Shown: positions 35,293 through 44,111 of the stretch, in pieces | Layout: every line of letters begins with the position of its first letter | How positions within the stretch are numbered: position 1 is the stretch's first letter | Assembly: GCA_037045435.1 (NCBI GenBank) | Contig: JBAOID010000018.1 | Span: 1-64,000 of the forward strand | DNA from: CBDUEF01 sp018063485 | Lineage (GTDB): Bacteria > Pseudomonadota > Alphaproteobacteria > Rhodobacterales > Rhodobacteraceae | Direction: 5' to 3' | DNA length: 64,000 nt | Notes under the pieces: generated by a model | The model's input: the letters and a program-made list of their open reading frames with translations, nothing else | Told to the model about the DNA's origin: nothing | Databases searched by the model: none | Position numbers and translations under genes: made by a program

Positions 35293-36741
35293 ATGGCAAA
35301 AGCACCGAAAGCAGCTGCCGCGGCAGGCGCAGGCAAGATCACTCAGGTGATCGGCGCAGTCGTGGACGTGCAGTTCACAGGCGAGCTTCCCGCGATCTTG
35401 AACGCGCTGGAAACCACCAATAACGGCAAGCGTCTGGTTCTGGAAGTGGCCCAGCATCTTGGCGAAGGCACCGTGCGCACCATCGCCATGGACGGGACCG
35501 AAGGTCTGGTTCGCGGCGCGATTGTGGCCGACCTTGGCGGCCCGATTTCGGTTCCGGTGGGCGATGCCACTCTCGGTCGCATCCTGAACGTGATCGGCGA
35601 GCCGGTTGACGAAAAGGGCCCGGTTGTGGCCACGGAAACGCGCTCGATCCACCGCGCGGCACCGACCTTTGCCGAGCAGGCAACTTCGTCCGAAGTGCTG
35701 GTGACCGGCATCAAGGTGATCGACCTTTTGGCGCCCTATGCCAAAGGCGGCAAGATCGGCCTCTTCGGTGGCGCTGGTGTGGGCAAGACGGTTCTGATCA
35801 TGGAATTGATCAACAACATCGCCAAAGTGCACTCGGGCTTTTCGGTGTTTGCGGGCGTGGGCGAGCGCACCCGTGAGGGCAACGACCTTTACCACGAGAT
35901 GATCGAATCCGGGGTTATCAACCTGGAAGACATGACGAAATCGAAAGTGGCGCTTGTTTACGGCCAGATGAACGAGCCACCAGGAGCGCGTATGCGCGTG
36001 GCGCTGACCGGTCTGACGCTGGCCGAGCAGTTCCGCGATCAGTCGGGCACCGACGTTTTGTTCTTTGTGGACAACATCTTCCGCTTTACCCAGGCCGGTT
36101 CCGAAGTGTCGGCTCTGTTGGGCCGTATTCCTTCGGCCGTGGGCTATCAGCCGACGCTGGCCACCGACATGGGCGCTTTGCAAGAGCGCATCACCTCGAC
36201 CAAAGCCGGCTCGATCACCTCGGTTCAGGCGATTTACGTGCCTGCCGATGACTTGACCGACCCGGCTCCGGCAACCTCGTTCGCCCACTTGGACGCCACC
36301 ACCAACCTGTCGCGTGCGATCTCGGAACTCGGGATCTATCCGGCAGTTGACCCGCTTGACTCCACCTCGCGTCTGATGGACCCGCTGGTTGTGGGCGAGG
36401 AGCATTACGATGTGGCGCGTTCGGTTCAGGGCATTTTGCAGCGCTACAAGTCGTTGCAGGACATCATCGCCATCCTCGGGATGGACGAGTTGAGCGAAGA
36501 AGACAAACTGACGGTGGCGCGCGCGCGCAAAATCCAGCGCTTCCTGTCGCAGCCCTTCGACGTGGCAAAGGTGTTCACCGGCTCGGACGGTGTGCAGGTT
36601 CCGCTGGAGAAAACCATCGCCTCGTTCAAGGCGGTTGTGGCTGGCGAATACGATCACCTGCCGGAAGCGGCCTTCTACATGGTCGGCGATATTGAAGAAG
36701 TGAAAGCCAAAGCCCAGCGTCTCGCCGCGGCTGCGGCCTAA
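35293..36741 (+). CDS. atpD: ATP synthase F1 beta subunit
   Basis: The catalytic subunit of F1, 482 residues. It has the P-loop GGAGVGKTVLIMELINNIA, the catalytic glutamate in GVGERTREGNDLYHEM, VALVYGQMNEPPGARMRVALTGLTLAEQFRDQ and the DELSEED-type loop seen as MDELSEEDKLTVARARKIQRFLSQPF. The Ala/Lys-rich N-terminal extension MAKAPKAAAAAGAGK is common in Rhodobacteraceae. The frame is intact. Confidence 0.98.
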   Translation: MAKAPKAAAAAGAGKITQVIGAVVDVQFTGELPAILNALETTNNGKRLVLEVAQHLGEGTVRTIAMDGTEGLVRGAIVADLGGPISVPVGDATLGRILNVIGEPVDEKGPVVATETRSIHRAAPTFAEQATSSEVLVTGIKVIDLLAPYAKGGKIGLFGGAGVGKTVLIMELINNIAKVHSGFSVFAGVGERTREGNDLYHEMIESGVINLEDMTKSKVALVYGQMNEPPGARMRVALTGLTLAEQFRDQSGTDVLFFVDNIFRFTQAGSEVSALLGRIPSAVGYQPTLATDMGALQERITSTKAGSITSVQAIYVPADDLTDPAPATSFAHLDATTNLSRAISELGIYPAVDPLDSTSRLMDPLVVGEEHYDVARSVQGILQRYKSLQDIIAILGMDELSEEDKLTVARARKIQRFLSQPFDVAKVFTGSDGVQVPLEKTIASFKAVVAGEYDHLPEAAFYMVGDIEEVKAKAQRLAAAAA

Positions 36742-36750
36742 GGGGGCGAT

Positions 36751-37143
36751 ATGGCTGGAACGCTGCAATTCGATCTGGTTTCACCCGAGCGGCGGCTGGC
36801 CTCGCTGGCGGCCACCGAGGTGAATATTCCGGGCACCGATGGTGACATGACGGCGATGGAGGGGCATGCCCCCACCATCACCACCCTGCGCGCCGGCATC
36901 TTGCGCGCGCATGGCGCGGAAGGCGTGAAATCCTATGTGGTGACGGGCGGATTTGCCGAGATCACCGCCACCGGCGTTTCGGTTCTGGCCGAACGCGCGG
37001 TGCCACTGGAAGAAGTGACACCCGCGATCCTGGACGCGATGATTGCCGATGCCACTGAGGCGACGGCGGTGGCGTTGGACAAGGATGCTGCCGACAAGGC
37101 GATGGCCGATCTTGTGGCGATGCGCGCCGCTACCGGCCACTGA
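36751..37143 (+). CDS. atpC: ATP synthase F1 epsilon subunit
   Basis: The epsilon subunit couples rotation and can inhibit hydrolysis. At 130 residues it has the beta-sandwich domain (LQFDLVSPERRLASLAATEVNIPGTDGDMTAMEGHAPTITTLRAG, VVTGGFAEITATGVSVLAERAV) and a short C-terminal helical part. It is the last gene of the operon and is followed by a strong terminator. Confidence 0.96.
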   Translation: MAGTLQFDLVSPERRLASLAATEVNIPGTDGDMTAMEGHAPTITTLRAGILRAHGAEGVKSYVVTGGFAEITATGVSVLAERAVPLEEVTPAILDAMIADATEATAVALDKDAADKAMADLVAMRAATGH

Positions 37144-37160
37144 TTTCAATCAAAGAGTGC

Positions 37161-37195
37161 AAAGGCCCTGCTATGGCGGGGCCTTTTGTTTTTTC
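37161..37195 (+). terminator. Rho-independent terminator of the atp operon
   Basis: AAAGGCCCTGC (37161-37171) pairs with GCGGGGCCTTT (37176-37186, one G-T pair) around TATG, followed by TGTTTTTT. This is the textbook shape. Confidence 0.9.
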
Positions 37196-37249
37196 GACCT
37201 TTTATTGTCTGAATTGCCCGCTAGTCTGCTCTAAATCACTGGGGTTCGA

Positions 37250-37600
37250 ATGAAGCGTCTATCATCTGGCACGGTTGGTATCGAACAGGGCAGTCGCGTC
37301 CTGTTTTCTGACTTTGCCGATGATGGTGTGATGTGGACCGGGCAGGGTGACCGCGAAAGCCGCCATATGATCCGTTTCAAGGAGGCTTTTGCCGAAGTGC
37401 CGTCGGTGATGGTGTCGATCTCGATGTGGGATACCGACCATAAGCACAACGCCCGCGCTGAAATCTCCGCCGAAGAGGTCAGCGAGACCGGCTTTCATCT
37501 GGTTTTCCGCACCTGGGGTGATACACGTGTGGCACGGGTGCGCGCCGATTGGCTGGCTGTAGGACCACTGCGCGGGGATGATGATTGGGACGTGGCATAG
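37250..37600 (+). CDS. H-type lectin domain protein
   Basis: A 116-residue protein containing an H_lectin domain (snail agglutinin type), seen in SRHMIRFKEAFAEVPSVMVSISMWD, EVSETGFHLVFRTWGDTRVARVRADWLAVG. No signal peptide is visible. Such genes recur beside atpC in Rhodobacteraceae, but carbohydrate binding in these bacterial proteins is inferred from fold only. It follows the atp terminator and is convergent with prs. Confidence 0.83.
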   Translation: MKRLSSGTVGIEQGSRVLFSDFADDGVMWTGQGDRESRHMIRFKEAFAEVPSVMVSISMWDTDHKHNARAEISAEEVSETGFHLVFRTWGDTRVARVRADWLAVGPLRGDDDWDVA

Positions 37601-37621
37601 CCGCCGCTCAATTCGTACCGA

Positions 37622-38641
37622 TCAGGGACGCTGATACATGCCTTCGTAGATCGGAACCAGCGTGTCGGTTTCAAACAGCGATGACACGCTCGTGCCGTTC
37701 CAGATGTTCAGGATGGCTTGGGCGAACATCGGAGCGGTTGGCACGATACGGATGTTCTTGCAGGCGCGGACGGCCTCGGTCGGCTCGATGGAATCAGTGA
37801 TCACCAGCGATTTCATCACCGAATTTTGCACCCGCTCAACTGCCGGACCCGACAGCACGCCGTGGGTGATATAAGCGTGAACCTCCGTCGCTCCATTTTG
37901 CAGCAGTACTTCAGCGGCCTTGCACAACGTGCCTGCAGTGTCACAGATGTCATCGACAATGATACATTTCTTGCCCTGGACCGACCCGATCACGATCATT
38001 TCGGCAATCTCACCGGCTTTTTCGCGGCGCTTGTCCACGATGGCGAGAGGCGCGTTGATCCGTTTGGCCAATTCGCGCGCACGGGCAACGCCGCCGACAT
38101 CGGGGGAGATGATCATCAGATCCTCCATCTGACCTTGGAAATTATGTTCGATATCAAGGGCAAATACCGGAGAGGCGTAAAGGTTATCCACAGGAATGTC
38201 GAAAAATCCCTAAATCTGGGCGGCATGAAGGTCGAGCGTCAGCACCCGGTCGATCCCGGCCTCGGTGATCATATTGGCGACCAGCTTTGCGGTAATCGGG
38301 GTGCGGGCCTTGGCGCGGCGGTCTTGCCGTGCATAGCCGAAATAGGGGATCACGGCGGTGATGCGATCGGCGGAAGAGCGGCGCAGGGCATCGGCCATGA
38401 TCAGAAGTTCCATCAGATTGTCATTGGCCGGATTCGAGGTAGGTTGGATGATATACATATCCTCACCGCGCACATTCTCGTAAACCTCGACGAAAATCTC
38501 CTGGTCGTTGAAGCGTTCTACCCGCGCGTCCACCAGATTGACGGCGATCCCCCGATGCATCGACATGCGGCGCGAGATGGATTTTGCCAATGTCATGTTG
38601 GCATTGCCAGCGATAAGTTTCGGCTCGGTCTTGGCGGGCAT
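37622..38641 (-). CDS. prs: Ribose-phosphate pyrophosphokinase, with an in-frame TAG
   Basis: Makes PRPP from ribose-5-phosphate and ATP, feeding purine, pyrimidine, histidine and tryptophan synthesis. The 339-codon frame reads PKLIAGNANMTLAKSISRRM, RFNDQEIFVEVYENVRGEDMYIIQ, IPYFGYARQDRRAKARTPITAKLVANMI, then LDLHAAQI, a TAG at 38210-38212 (codon 144), and GFFDIPVDNLYASPVF in the same frame. The PRPP loop CIIVDDICDTAGTLCKAAE is downstream. A glutamine is expected at the stop, so one C-to-T change (CAG to TAG) explains it. The gene should be essential, so this is either an error or a truncation that needs suppression. The start at 38641 is the family MPAKTEPKL. Confidence 0.92.
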
Positions 38642-38747
38642 GGCATGGTCCTGTGGTGGGGAGGGTTTGCACGGATTCGCGACGTTGACACCGCTTATCA
38701 CCGGGCTAGGGTCTTGAAAACCGCCTTACCCCCTATTGGAGCCCATC

Positions 38748-39344
38748 ATGTCGCAGATTGATTACTATCTGGCCTTGCAATCGCCCTATGTCTATCTTGC
38801 CGGGACGCGGCCGGCCGAGATTGCGGGGCGCCATGGTGTGAAACTGGTCTACAAACCGGTGGACGCACCCCAGCTTTTTGCGCGCACCGGTGGCAAGGTG
38901 CGGGCCGAGCGACATCCTTCGCGCAATGAGTATTCGGCGCAGGATCGCGAGCGTCAGGCGCGGAAACTGGGGATGAAATACGACCCGCAGCCGATGTTTT
39001 CCGGGGCCAATCCTGCGCCTGCCGCCTATGCGCTGATTGCAGCGCAGGCGGCAGGTGGCGGCGATCTTGCGGGGCTTGCACATGGATTTGGCCGCGCAGT
39101 CTGGGCCGAGGGGCGCGATATTTCCGACGATGCGGTGATCCGGGATTTGCTTGTGACGACAGGTTTTGACCCTGCCATTGCGGATCGGGGGATGCTGATG
39201 GCGGCGGAAACCTATGCCGCCAATCTGGAAGAAGCAGTGGGCAGAGGTGTGTTCGGGATGCCGTTCTTTGTGGTGGGAGAGCAGAAATTCTGGGGGCAGG
39301 ACCGCCTGGACGATCTGGATCTGCATTTGGCGGGAAAACTCTGA
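38748..39344 (+). CDS. 2-hydroxychromene-2-carboxylate isomerase-like (DsbA-fold) protein
   Basis: A 198-residue protein of the DsbA-like/HCCA isomerase family with a glutathione-transferase kappa type fold. IDYYLALQSPYVYLAG at the start carries the SPY motif in place of the CxxC of thiol oxidoreductases, and EEAVGRGVFGMPFFVVGEQKFWGQDRLDDL is the family C-terminus. It may isomerise aromatic intermediates with glutathione, but no aromatic-degradation genes are nearby. The ATG at 38748 is preceded by TTGGAG; a TTG at 38736 is possible. It runs directly into the next hydrolase gene. Confidence 0.85.
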   Translation: MSQIDYYLALQSPYVYLAGTRPAEIAGRHGVKLVYKPVDAPQLFARTGGKVRAERHPSRNEYSAQDRERQARKLGMKYDPQPMFSGANPAPAAYALIAAQAAGGGDLAGLAHGFGRAVWAEGRDISDDAVIRDLLVTTGFDPAIADRGMLMAAETYAANLEEAVGRGVFGMPFFVVGEQKFWGQDRLDDLDLHLAGKL

Positions 39345-40160
39345 ATGGCGAAAGATATGAATGCGTTGTTGCCGTCGCGACAGTGGAACCGGGGCGGCGC
39401 GCGGCCTGTTCTGGCGCTGCATTGCTCGCTTGCGCATGCGGGGGCGTGGTCGGGGCTGGCCGAGGCTTTGCAGGGCGTGACGGTGACGGCGCTGGATGCG
39501 CCGGGGCATGGGCGGCAACCCGAGTGGGATGGCAAAAGCGATCTGCACGGGCAAGCAACGCGCGAGGCGGTGGCGTTGGCAGAAAGTTTAGGCGGTGGCG
39601 AGGCGATTGATCTCATTGGCCATTCCTTTGGCGGCACGGTTGCTTTGCGCATTGCGCTGGAACGGCCGGAACTGGTGCGCAGTCTGACCCTGTGCGAGCC
39701 GGTGATTTTTGCCGCCGCGCGCGATGCCGGACATCCGGCTTTTGCGGCATTTGAGGCGCAGCATCTGCAAATGGCGCGGATGGGGACGGCGGGGCAGTGG
39801 CGTGATGCGACGGCGTTTTTCCATGGTATCTGGGGCAATGGCGTGGCCTTTGCCGATCTGCCAGCGCGGGCGCAGCACTATATGGAGGCGCGGATCGGCC
39901 AGATTGTGGCGCTGAATCCGGTGCTGTTGGGCGATACAGCGGGGCTGTTGCGCTATATGGGGCTTGAGGCGCTGGGGCTGCCTGTGTTGCTGATCGAGGG
40001 GGCGGAGTCGCCCGCGGTGATTGCGGCAATCCACGGCGAATTGGCGCGGCGGTTGCCGCAGGTGCAGCGGCTGGTGGTGCCGGGCGCGGGGCATATGGTG
40101 CCAATCAGCCATGCGGCCCGGATTGCGCCGGTGGTTCAGGCGCATCTGGACAGGTGTTAG
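39345..40160 (+). CDS. Alpha/beta-hydrolase
   Basis: A 271-residue alpha/beta-hydrolase starting on the base after the preceding stop. The oxyanion region reads VLALHCSLAHAGAWSGLAEAL, the nucleophile elbow is LIGHSFGGTVALRIA (Ser in GHSFGG), and the catalytic histidine is in VVPGAGHMVPISH. The substrate cannot be deduced. Its pairing with the isomerase-like gene suggests one operon acting on a small organic substrate, as an inference. It is convergent with ltaE, overlapping by four bases. Confidence 0.88.
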   Translation: MAKDMNALLPSRQWNRGGARPVLALHCSLAHAGAWSGLAEALQGVTVTALDAPGHGRQPEWDGKSDLHGQATREAVALAESLGGGEAIDLIGHSFGGTVALRIALERPELVRSLTLCEPVIFAAARDAGHPAFAAFEAQHLQMARMGTAGQWRDATAFFHGIWGNGVAFADLPARAQHYMEARIGQIVALNPVLLGDTAGLLRYMGLEALGLPVLLIEGAESPAVIAAIHGELARRLPQVQRLVVPGAGHMVPISHAARIAPVVQAHLDRC

Positions 40161-41186
40161 CGCAGCGCCGCGATCAGGTTATCAACATCGGCTGAAGTGG
40201 TGGACCATGACGCCACAAGTCGGGCAGCCTCACGGCCCTTTGGGGCGGGAAAACCGTAATAGGCAGCACCTTTGGCGAAGGCACGGGCGTTGGTGCCCTC
40301 GGGCCATTCGGGAAAAAGCATATTGGCCTGAACCGGATGGCGCAGGGTGGCGCCGGGGATGCCGGTCAGGCCATTGGCAAGTGCTGCGCCCATCGCGTTG
40401 GCGTGGCGCGCGAGGGTGAGCCACAGATCATCGGTCAGATAGGCCTGCATCTGCGCAGCGAGGAAGCGGTTTTTCGAGAAAAGATGCCCGGCGCGTTTGC
40501 GGCGCAGTTCCAGCTCCCATGCTTTTTCGGGGTTGAACAGGATCACCGCTTCGACTCCCATACAGCCGTTTTTGGTGCCGCCGAAGGACAAAAGATCAAC
40601 CCCGGCCTGCCATGTCATTTCCGCAGGGCTGGCCCCGGTGGCAACCAGAGCATTGGCAAAACGTGCGCCGTCGAGGTGGCTGGGGATATGTTTGGCGCGG
40701 GCGAGGGCGGTGAGGGCGGCGACCTCATCCGGGGTGTAGACGGTGCCGGCCTCGGTGACATTGGTGATCGACAGGATCCCGCGCTGCACGCCATGAACGC
40801 CGTTGTCGCCGGTGCGGGCGAGGGCTGTCGCCAGCGTCTCTGGCGTCATCTTGCCGTGATCGCCGGGGACGGCGACAATCTTGGCGCCGTTGGAGAAAAA
40901 CTCGGGCGCGCCACATTCATCGACGGCGATATGGGCATCCGCGTGGGCGAAGATCGCCGACCACGGCTGGGCGTGCAGGGCAAGGGCAAGGGAATTTGCG
41001 GCGGTGCCGGTGGGGACAAGATGGATGGCGGCCTGGGGCGCATCGAAGAGGCGTGCGAAGCTGGGCAGTGACTTCGGCCATGATGTCATCACCGCCATAG
41101 CTGCGGGCATAACCGGTGTTGGCGGCCAGAACAGCGGCCATGATTTCGGGGGCGGCACCCGAGGCGTTGTCAGAGGTAAAAATCAT
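40157..41186 (-). CDS. ltaE: Low-specificity L-threonine aldolase (frame broken once)
   Basis: A PLP enzyme that cleaves threonine and allo-threonine to glycine and acetaldehyde. The N-terminus MIFTSDNASGAAPEIMAAVLAANTG with ARSYGGDD is in one frame. HLVPTGTAANSLALAL, PSHLDGARFANALVATG and the PLP lysine in LLSFGGTKNGCMG are in the other. The shift lies near 41051-41057. Removing one base from the GCGTGCG run restores AQLRRLFDAPQAAIHL and a 342-residue protein. The start overlaps the preceding YcgN stop by four bases. Confidence 0.9.
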
Positions 41187-41635
41187 TCGCTGTCCTCGAT
41201 CAGATAATCATCCCAGTCGTCCTCATCGACGCTGGCCTCGGAGATGGTGCGGCCCTGCATCGAGTGGCCGGAGCTATGCGTGCTGTCGGGATCACCCGTG
41301 ATCAGCGGGTGCCAATCGGGCAGCGGATTGCCCTCATGCAGGCGCTTGTAGGCGCAGGTGCCGGGTAGCCAATAGGCGACGCGGGCCAGGGTTTTTGGGG
41401 TCAGGCGCACGCATTCGGGCACATAGCTGAAGCGTTGCGCATAGTTGCCGCAGCGGCAGGTGGCCCCATCGAGCAGGCGGCAGGCGACCGAGGTGTATTC
41501 GACCTCGCCGGTGTCTTCATATTCGATCTTGTTCAGGCAGCAGCGGCCACAGCCATCACACAGCGCCTCCCATTCGGGGGCGGTCATTTTGGCAAGCGGC
41601 ACGGTTTCCCAGAATTTCGGGCGCAGCGGGGCCAT
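41183..41635 (-). CDS. YcgN/UPF0260 family cysteine-cluster protein
   Basis: A 150-residue protein of the UPF0260 (YcgN) family related to YkgJ-type putative zinc- or iron-cluster proteins. The cysteine cluster CDGCGRCCLNKIEYEDTGE is followed by ACRLLDGATCRCGNYAQR, YVPECVRLTP and LPGTCAYKRLHEGNPLPDWHPL, all conserved. The ATG at 41635 gives MAPLRPKFWE, the family start; the longer frame overlaps ribF. Biochemical role unknown. It lies between ribF (four-base gap) and ltaE (four-base overlap). Confidence 0.9.
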   Translation of the reverse strand: MAPLRPKFWETVPLAKMTAPEWEALCDGCGRCCLNKIEYEDTGEVEYTSVACRLLDGATCRCGNYAQRFSYVPECVRLTPKTLARVAYWLPGTCAYKRLHEGNPLPDWHPLITGDPDSTHSSGHSMQGRTISEASVDEDDWDDYLIEDSE

Positions 41636-41639
41636 GGCG

Positions 41640-42563
41640 TTACAGCGCGCCAAGGATTTCACGGGCGTTTGCACAGTCTATCGCCATCTGATCCATCAGC
41701 GCGGGCAAGCCGTTGAATTTCACCTCAGGACGCAGATAGTCGATCAGGCCGACCGAAAGATGCTGGCCGTAAAGATCGCCATTGAAATCGAAGATATAGC
41801 TTTCCAGATTGGGGGTGTTCTGGCCAAACATCGGACGCACGCCCAAGGAACCTGCGCCCATATAGCTGCCTTTGTGCTCGCCCGTCAGCACATCAACCTT
41901 GACCGCATAGACGCCGAATTTTGGCAGATGCAGCCCTGCGACCGACATGTTGGCGGTGGGATAGCCCAATTCGCGGCCGCGCTTTTCACCATGGATCACC
42001 TCGCCCTCGATCCGGTGCCAATGGCCAAGCATGGCGGCGGCGTCGCGGGGAGAACCGGTGGCCAGCGCCTGACGGATCGCGGTGGAGGAAATCTCGCGGT
42101 TGCCGAAGCTGATCAGATCGGCGATGGTCACGCCAAAATTGTAATAGGGTCCAAGGGTTTGCAGATCGGTGGCGGAGCCTTTTCGATCTTTGCCAAAGCA
42201 AAAATCGGCACCCACAGTGATATGTTTGATGCCAAGGCCATCGCACAGAACCTCACGCGCGAAGTCCTCGGGGGTAAAGGCGGCCATTTCGGCATCGAAG
42301 GGCAGTTCGAACAACTGCTCGACCCCCAGTTTCGCCAAGCGGTTGGCGCGGGATTCGGCGCTCATCAGGCGGAAGGCGGGGGCGGAGGGCGAGAAATATT
42401 CGCGGGGGTGGGGCTCGAAAGTGACAATGCCCAAGGGGCCATGCGCGCGGGCGAGATCAATCACGGCCTGATGGCCAAGGTGGACCCCGTCGAAATTGCC
42501 CATCGCGACCGAAGTGCCGCGCGTGGATGGGTCAAGCCCTTGCCAATGCTTGTTGATCTGCAT
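41640..42563 (-). CDS. ribF: Bifunctional riboflavin kinase / FAD synthetase
   Basis: Makes FMN and FAD from riboflavin. The 307-residue protein has the FAD synthetase nucleotidyltransferase half (SVAMGNFDGVHLGHQAVIDLA, VTFEPHPREYFSP, VGADFCFGKDRKGSATDL) and the C-terminal kinase half (SSTAIRQALATGSPRDAAAMLG, EKRGRELGYPTANMSV, EVKFNGLPALMDQM). It is the second gene of a maoC-ribF-ycgN-ltaE run. A flavin transporter gene with its own FMN riboswitch lies 8 kb away, but ribF shows no riboswitch upstream. Confidence 0.96.
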   Translation of the reverse strand: MQINKHWQGLDPSTRGTSVAMGNFDGVHLGHQAVIDLARAHGPLGIVTFEPHPREYFSPSAPAFRLMSAESRANRLAKLGVEQLFELPFDAEMAAFTPEDFAREVLCDGLGIKHITVGADFCFGKDRKGSATDLQTLGPYYNFGVTIADLISFGNREISSTAIRQALATGSPRDAAAMLGHWHRIEGEVIHGEKRGRELGYPTANMSVAGLHLPKFGVYAVKVDVLTGEHKGSYMGAGSLGVRPMFGQNTPNLESYIFDFNGDLYGQHLSVGLIDYLRPEVKFNGLPALMDQMAIDCANAREILGAL

Positions 42564-42587
42564 CTTACCCCGTGGGGGCCTGCGCCC

Positions 42588-43031
42588 CTAGTCGAACTTG
42601 CGGCTGGGCGCCAGAACCAGCGCCTCGCCTTTCAGAACCACGGTATTGCCGACTGCGCAATGGGTTTCAAGGGTGACACGGCGGCGGGCGTGATCAATCG
42701 CCGTCACCTTGACCTCGGCGCGCACAGTATCGCCGGGGCGCACGGGGGCCATGAATTTCAATGATTGTCCAAGATAAACAGAGCCATGGCCGGGAAGCTG
42801 TTCGCCGATGACCGCCGAGATCAGACCAGCCGTCAGCATACCATGCGCGATGCGGCCCGCGAAAATCGTTTCCCGCGCATAGGATTCGTCCAGGTGGACG
42901 GGGTTTCTGTCGGTGGAAACTTCGGCGAAAAGCTCGATATCGCGGTCGGTTACGGTTTTGGTCAGATGGCGAACCATGCCGATTTCAAGGTCTTCGATGC
43001 AGATGGTGCCGCGAGTCTGATTGTCGAGCAT
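42588..43031 (-). CDS. MaoC-like hydratase/dehydratase (hot-dog fold)
   Basis: A 147-residue single hot-dog domain protein of the MaoC/(R)-enoyl-CoA hydratase family. LFAEVSTDRNPVHLDESYARETIFAGRIAHGMLTAGLISAVIGEQLPG carries the catalytic Asp and His of the hydratase motif, and LGQSLKFMAPVRPGDTVRAEV is the usual second signature. It may hydrate enoyl-CoA thioesters. The ATG at 43031 is chosen by homology; the upstream 23 residues are not conserved. It is 24 bases upstream of ribF. Confidence 0.9.
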   Translation of the reverse strand: MLDNQTRGTICIEDLEIGMVRHLTKTVTDRDIELFAEVSTDRNPVHLDESYARETIFAGRIAHGMLTAGLISAVIGEQLPGHGSVYLGQSLKFMAPVRPGDTVRAEVKVTAIDHARRRVTLETHCAVGNTVVLKGEALVLAPSRKFD

Positions 43032-43141
43032 GGCGCGAATCCCTTGACTTTGCTGGCGCAGCATAGTCGTTGCTGCACGGCCGCACAATCGCTCGCGCAT
43101 GAAAGGTGCTCAAAAAACTCAATCAGGGCAATTTTATTGCT

Positions 43142-44017
43142 CTAACGAAGGTGCCCGATGGCGTAGCTGGGCGAGAGCATCTTGGCCTGTAGCCAAGCAT
43201 CGAGTTTGGCCGGGTCGGGCGTGTTGCTGTTGGGGCCAAAAGCCGCGTGGTCAATGCCGCCAGTAATGAAAAGCGTGTCCAACCCTTCGGACATGCCGCC
43301 CTGAACATCGGTGGCGATGCCGTCGCCGATGCACAGGATCCGGTCGGCGTTGCCAAGGCGGCGGCGAGCCAGATCGTAGATCGGGGGATGCGGTTTGCCG
43401 AAATAAAGCGCGGTGCCGCCCATATCTTCGTATGCTTTGGCCAGCGCTCCGGCGCAATACAACAGCTTGTCACCGGAATGGACAGTGATGTCGGGATTGG
43501 CGCAGAGCATTGGCAGGCCGAGGGTTTTCGCCAACAGCAGCGTAGCGCGATAATCGGCGGGGGTTTCGGTGTGATCATCGGCAAGACCGGTGACGACAAG
43601 GCCCTCGGCTTGGGCAATTGGTACGCGCTCGATCGGCGGATTGGCGGCAGCGATGGCGGCAAGATCGGGGGAGAAAGTGGTGAAGAAATCTTCATCCTTT
43701 TCCGCTCCGATATGGTGGATGCGGTGGCCGACGGCACCGGTCAGCATGGCATATTGCGCGGCATCGCCGGAGGTGACGATGTCATCCCAAGTGTCGCGGG
43801 GCACCTTTAGCTGATCGAGATGGGCCAGCACGGTGGCACGGGGGCGCGGGGCGTTGGTGAGCAAGATCACCTTGCCACCCCTGGCGCGGTAGGCCTGAAG
43901 GGCGGCCACTGCGGCGGGGAAGGCGGTTTGGCCATTGTGCAGGCAGCCCCAGAGATCGCAGAACACCGCGTCATGATTGGCGGAAATATCGGAAAATTGG
44001 GCGATGATCTGGGTCAT
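43142..44017 (-). CDS. HAD-superfamily phosphatase, TIGR01459 type
   Basis: A 291-residue HAD phosphatase of the class IIA (NagD-like) group. Motif I is AVFCDLWGCLHNGQTAFP, motif II is VILLTNAPRPR, and motif IV is ILCIGDGIATDVQGGMSEGLDTLFITGG. The TIGR01459 subgroup is defined in alphaproteobacteria and usually adjoins maoC and ribF as here, but its substrate is unknown. The start at 44017 (MTQIIAQFSDIS) fits the family; the longer frame is not conserved. Confidence 0.9.
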   Translation of the reverse strand: MTQIIAQFSDISANHDAVFCDLWGCLHNGQTAFPAAVAALQAYRARGGKVILLTNAPRPRATVLAHLDQLKVPRDTWDDIVTSGDAAQYAMLTGAVGHRIHHIGAEKDEDFFTTFSPDLAAIAAANPPIERVPIAQAEGLVVTGLADDHTETPADYRATLLLAKTLGLPMLCANPDITVHSGDKLLYCAGALAKAYEDMGGTALYFGKPHPPIYDLARRRLGNADRILCIGDGIATDVQGGMSEGLDTLFITGGIDHAAFGPNSNTPDPAKLDAWLQAKMLSPSYAIGHLR

Positions 44018-44064
44018 TTGGGGCCTTTCGTTGCGCCTGTTGTAGCGCGGCTTCATGCAAAGCT

Positions 44065-44089
44065 AAAGGGCCGGGGATTGCCCCGGCCC
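44065..44089 (-). terminator. Terminator of ppaC
   Basis: GGGCCGGGG and CCCCGGCCC form a perfect nine-base stem with a four-base loop, followed on the minus strand by TTTAGC. It lies 23 bases after the ppaC stop. Confidence 0.8.
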
Positions 44090-44111
44090 TGTGCAATTCA
44101 GCGGGGTGAAA

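Noticed and set aside
35032..36768. A 578-codon minus-strand frame opposite atpD
   Set aside because: It is the antisense shadow of a highly conserved gene and has a low-complexity, His/Arg-rich translation without any domain.
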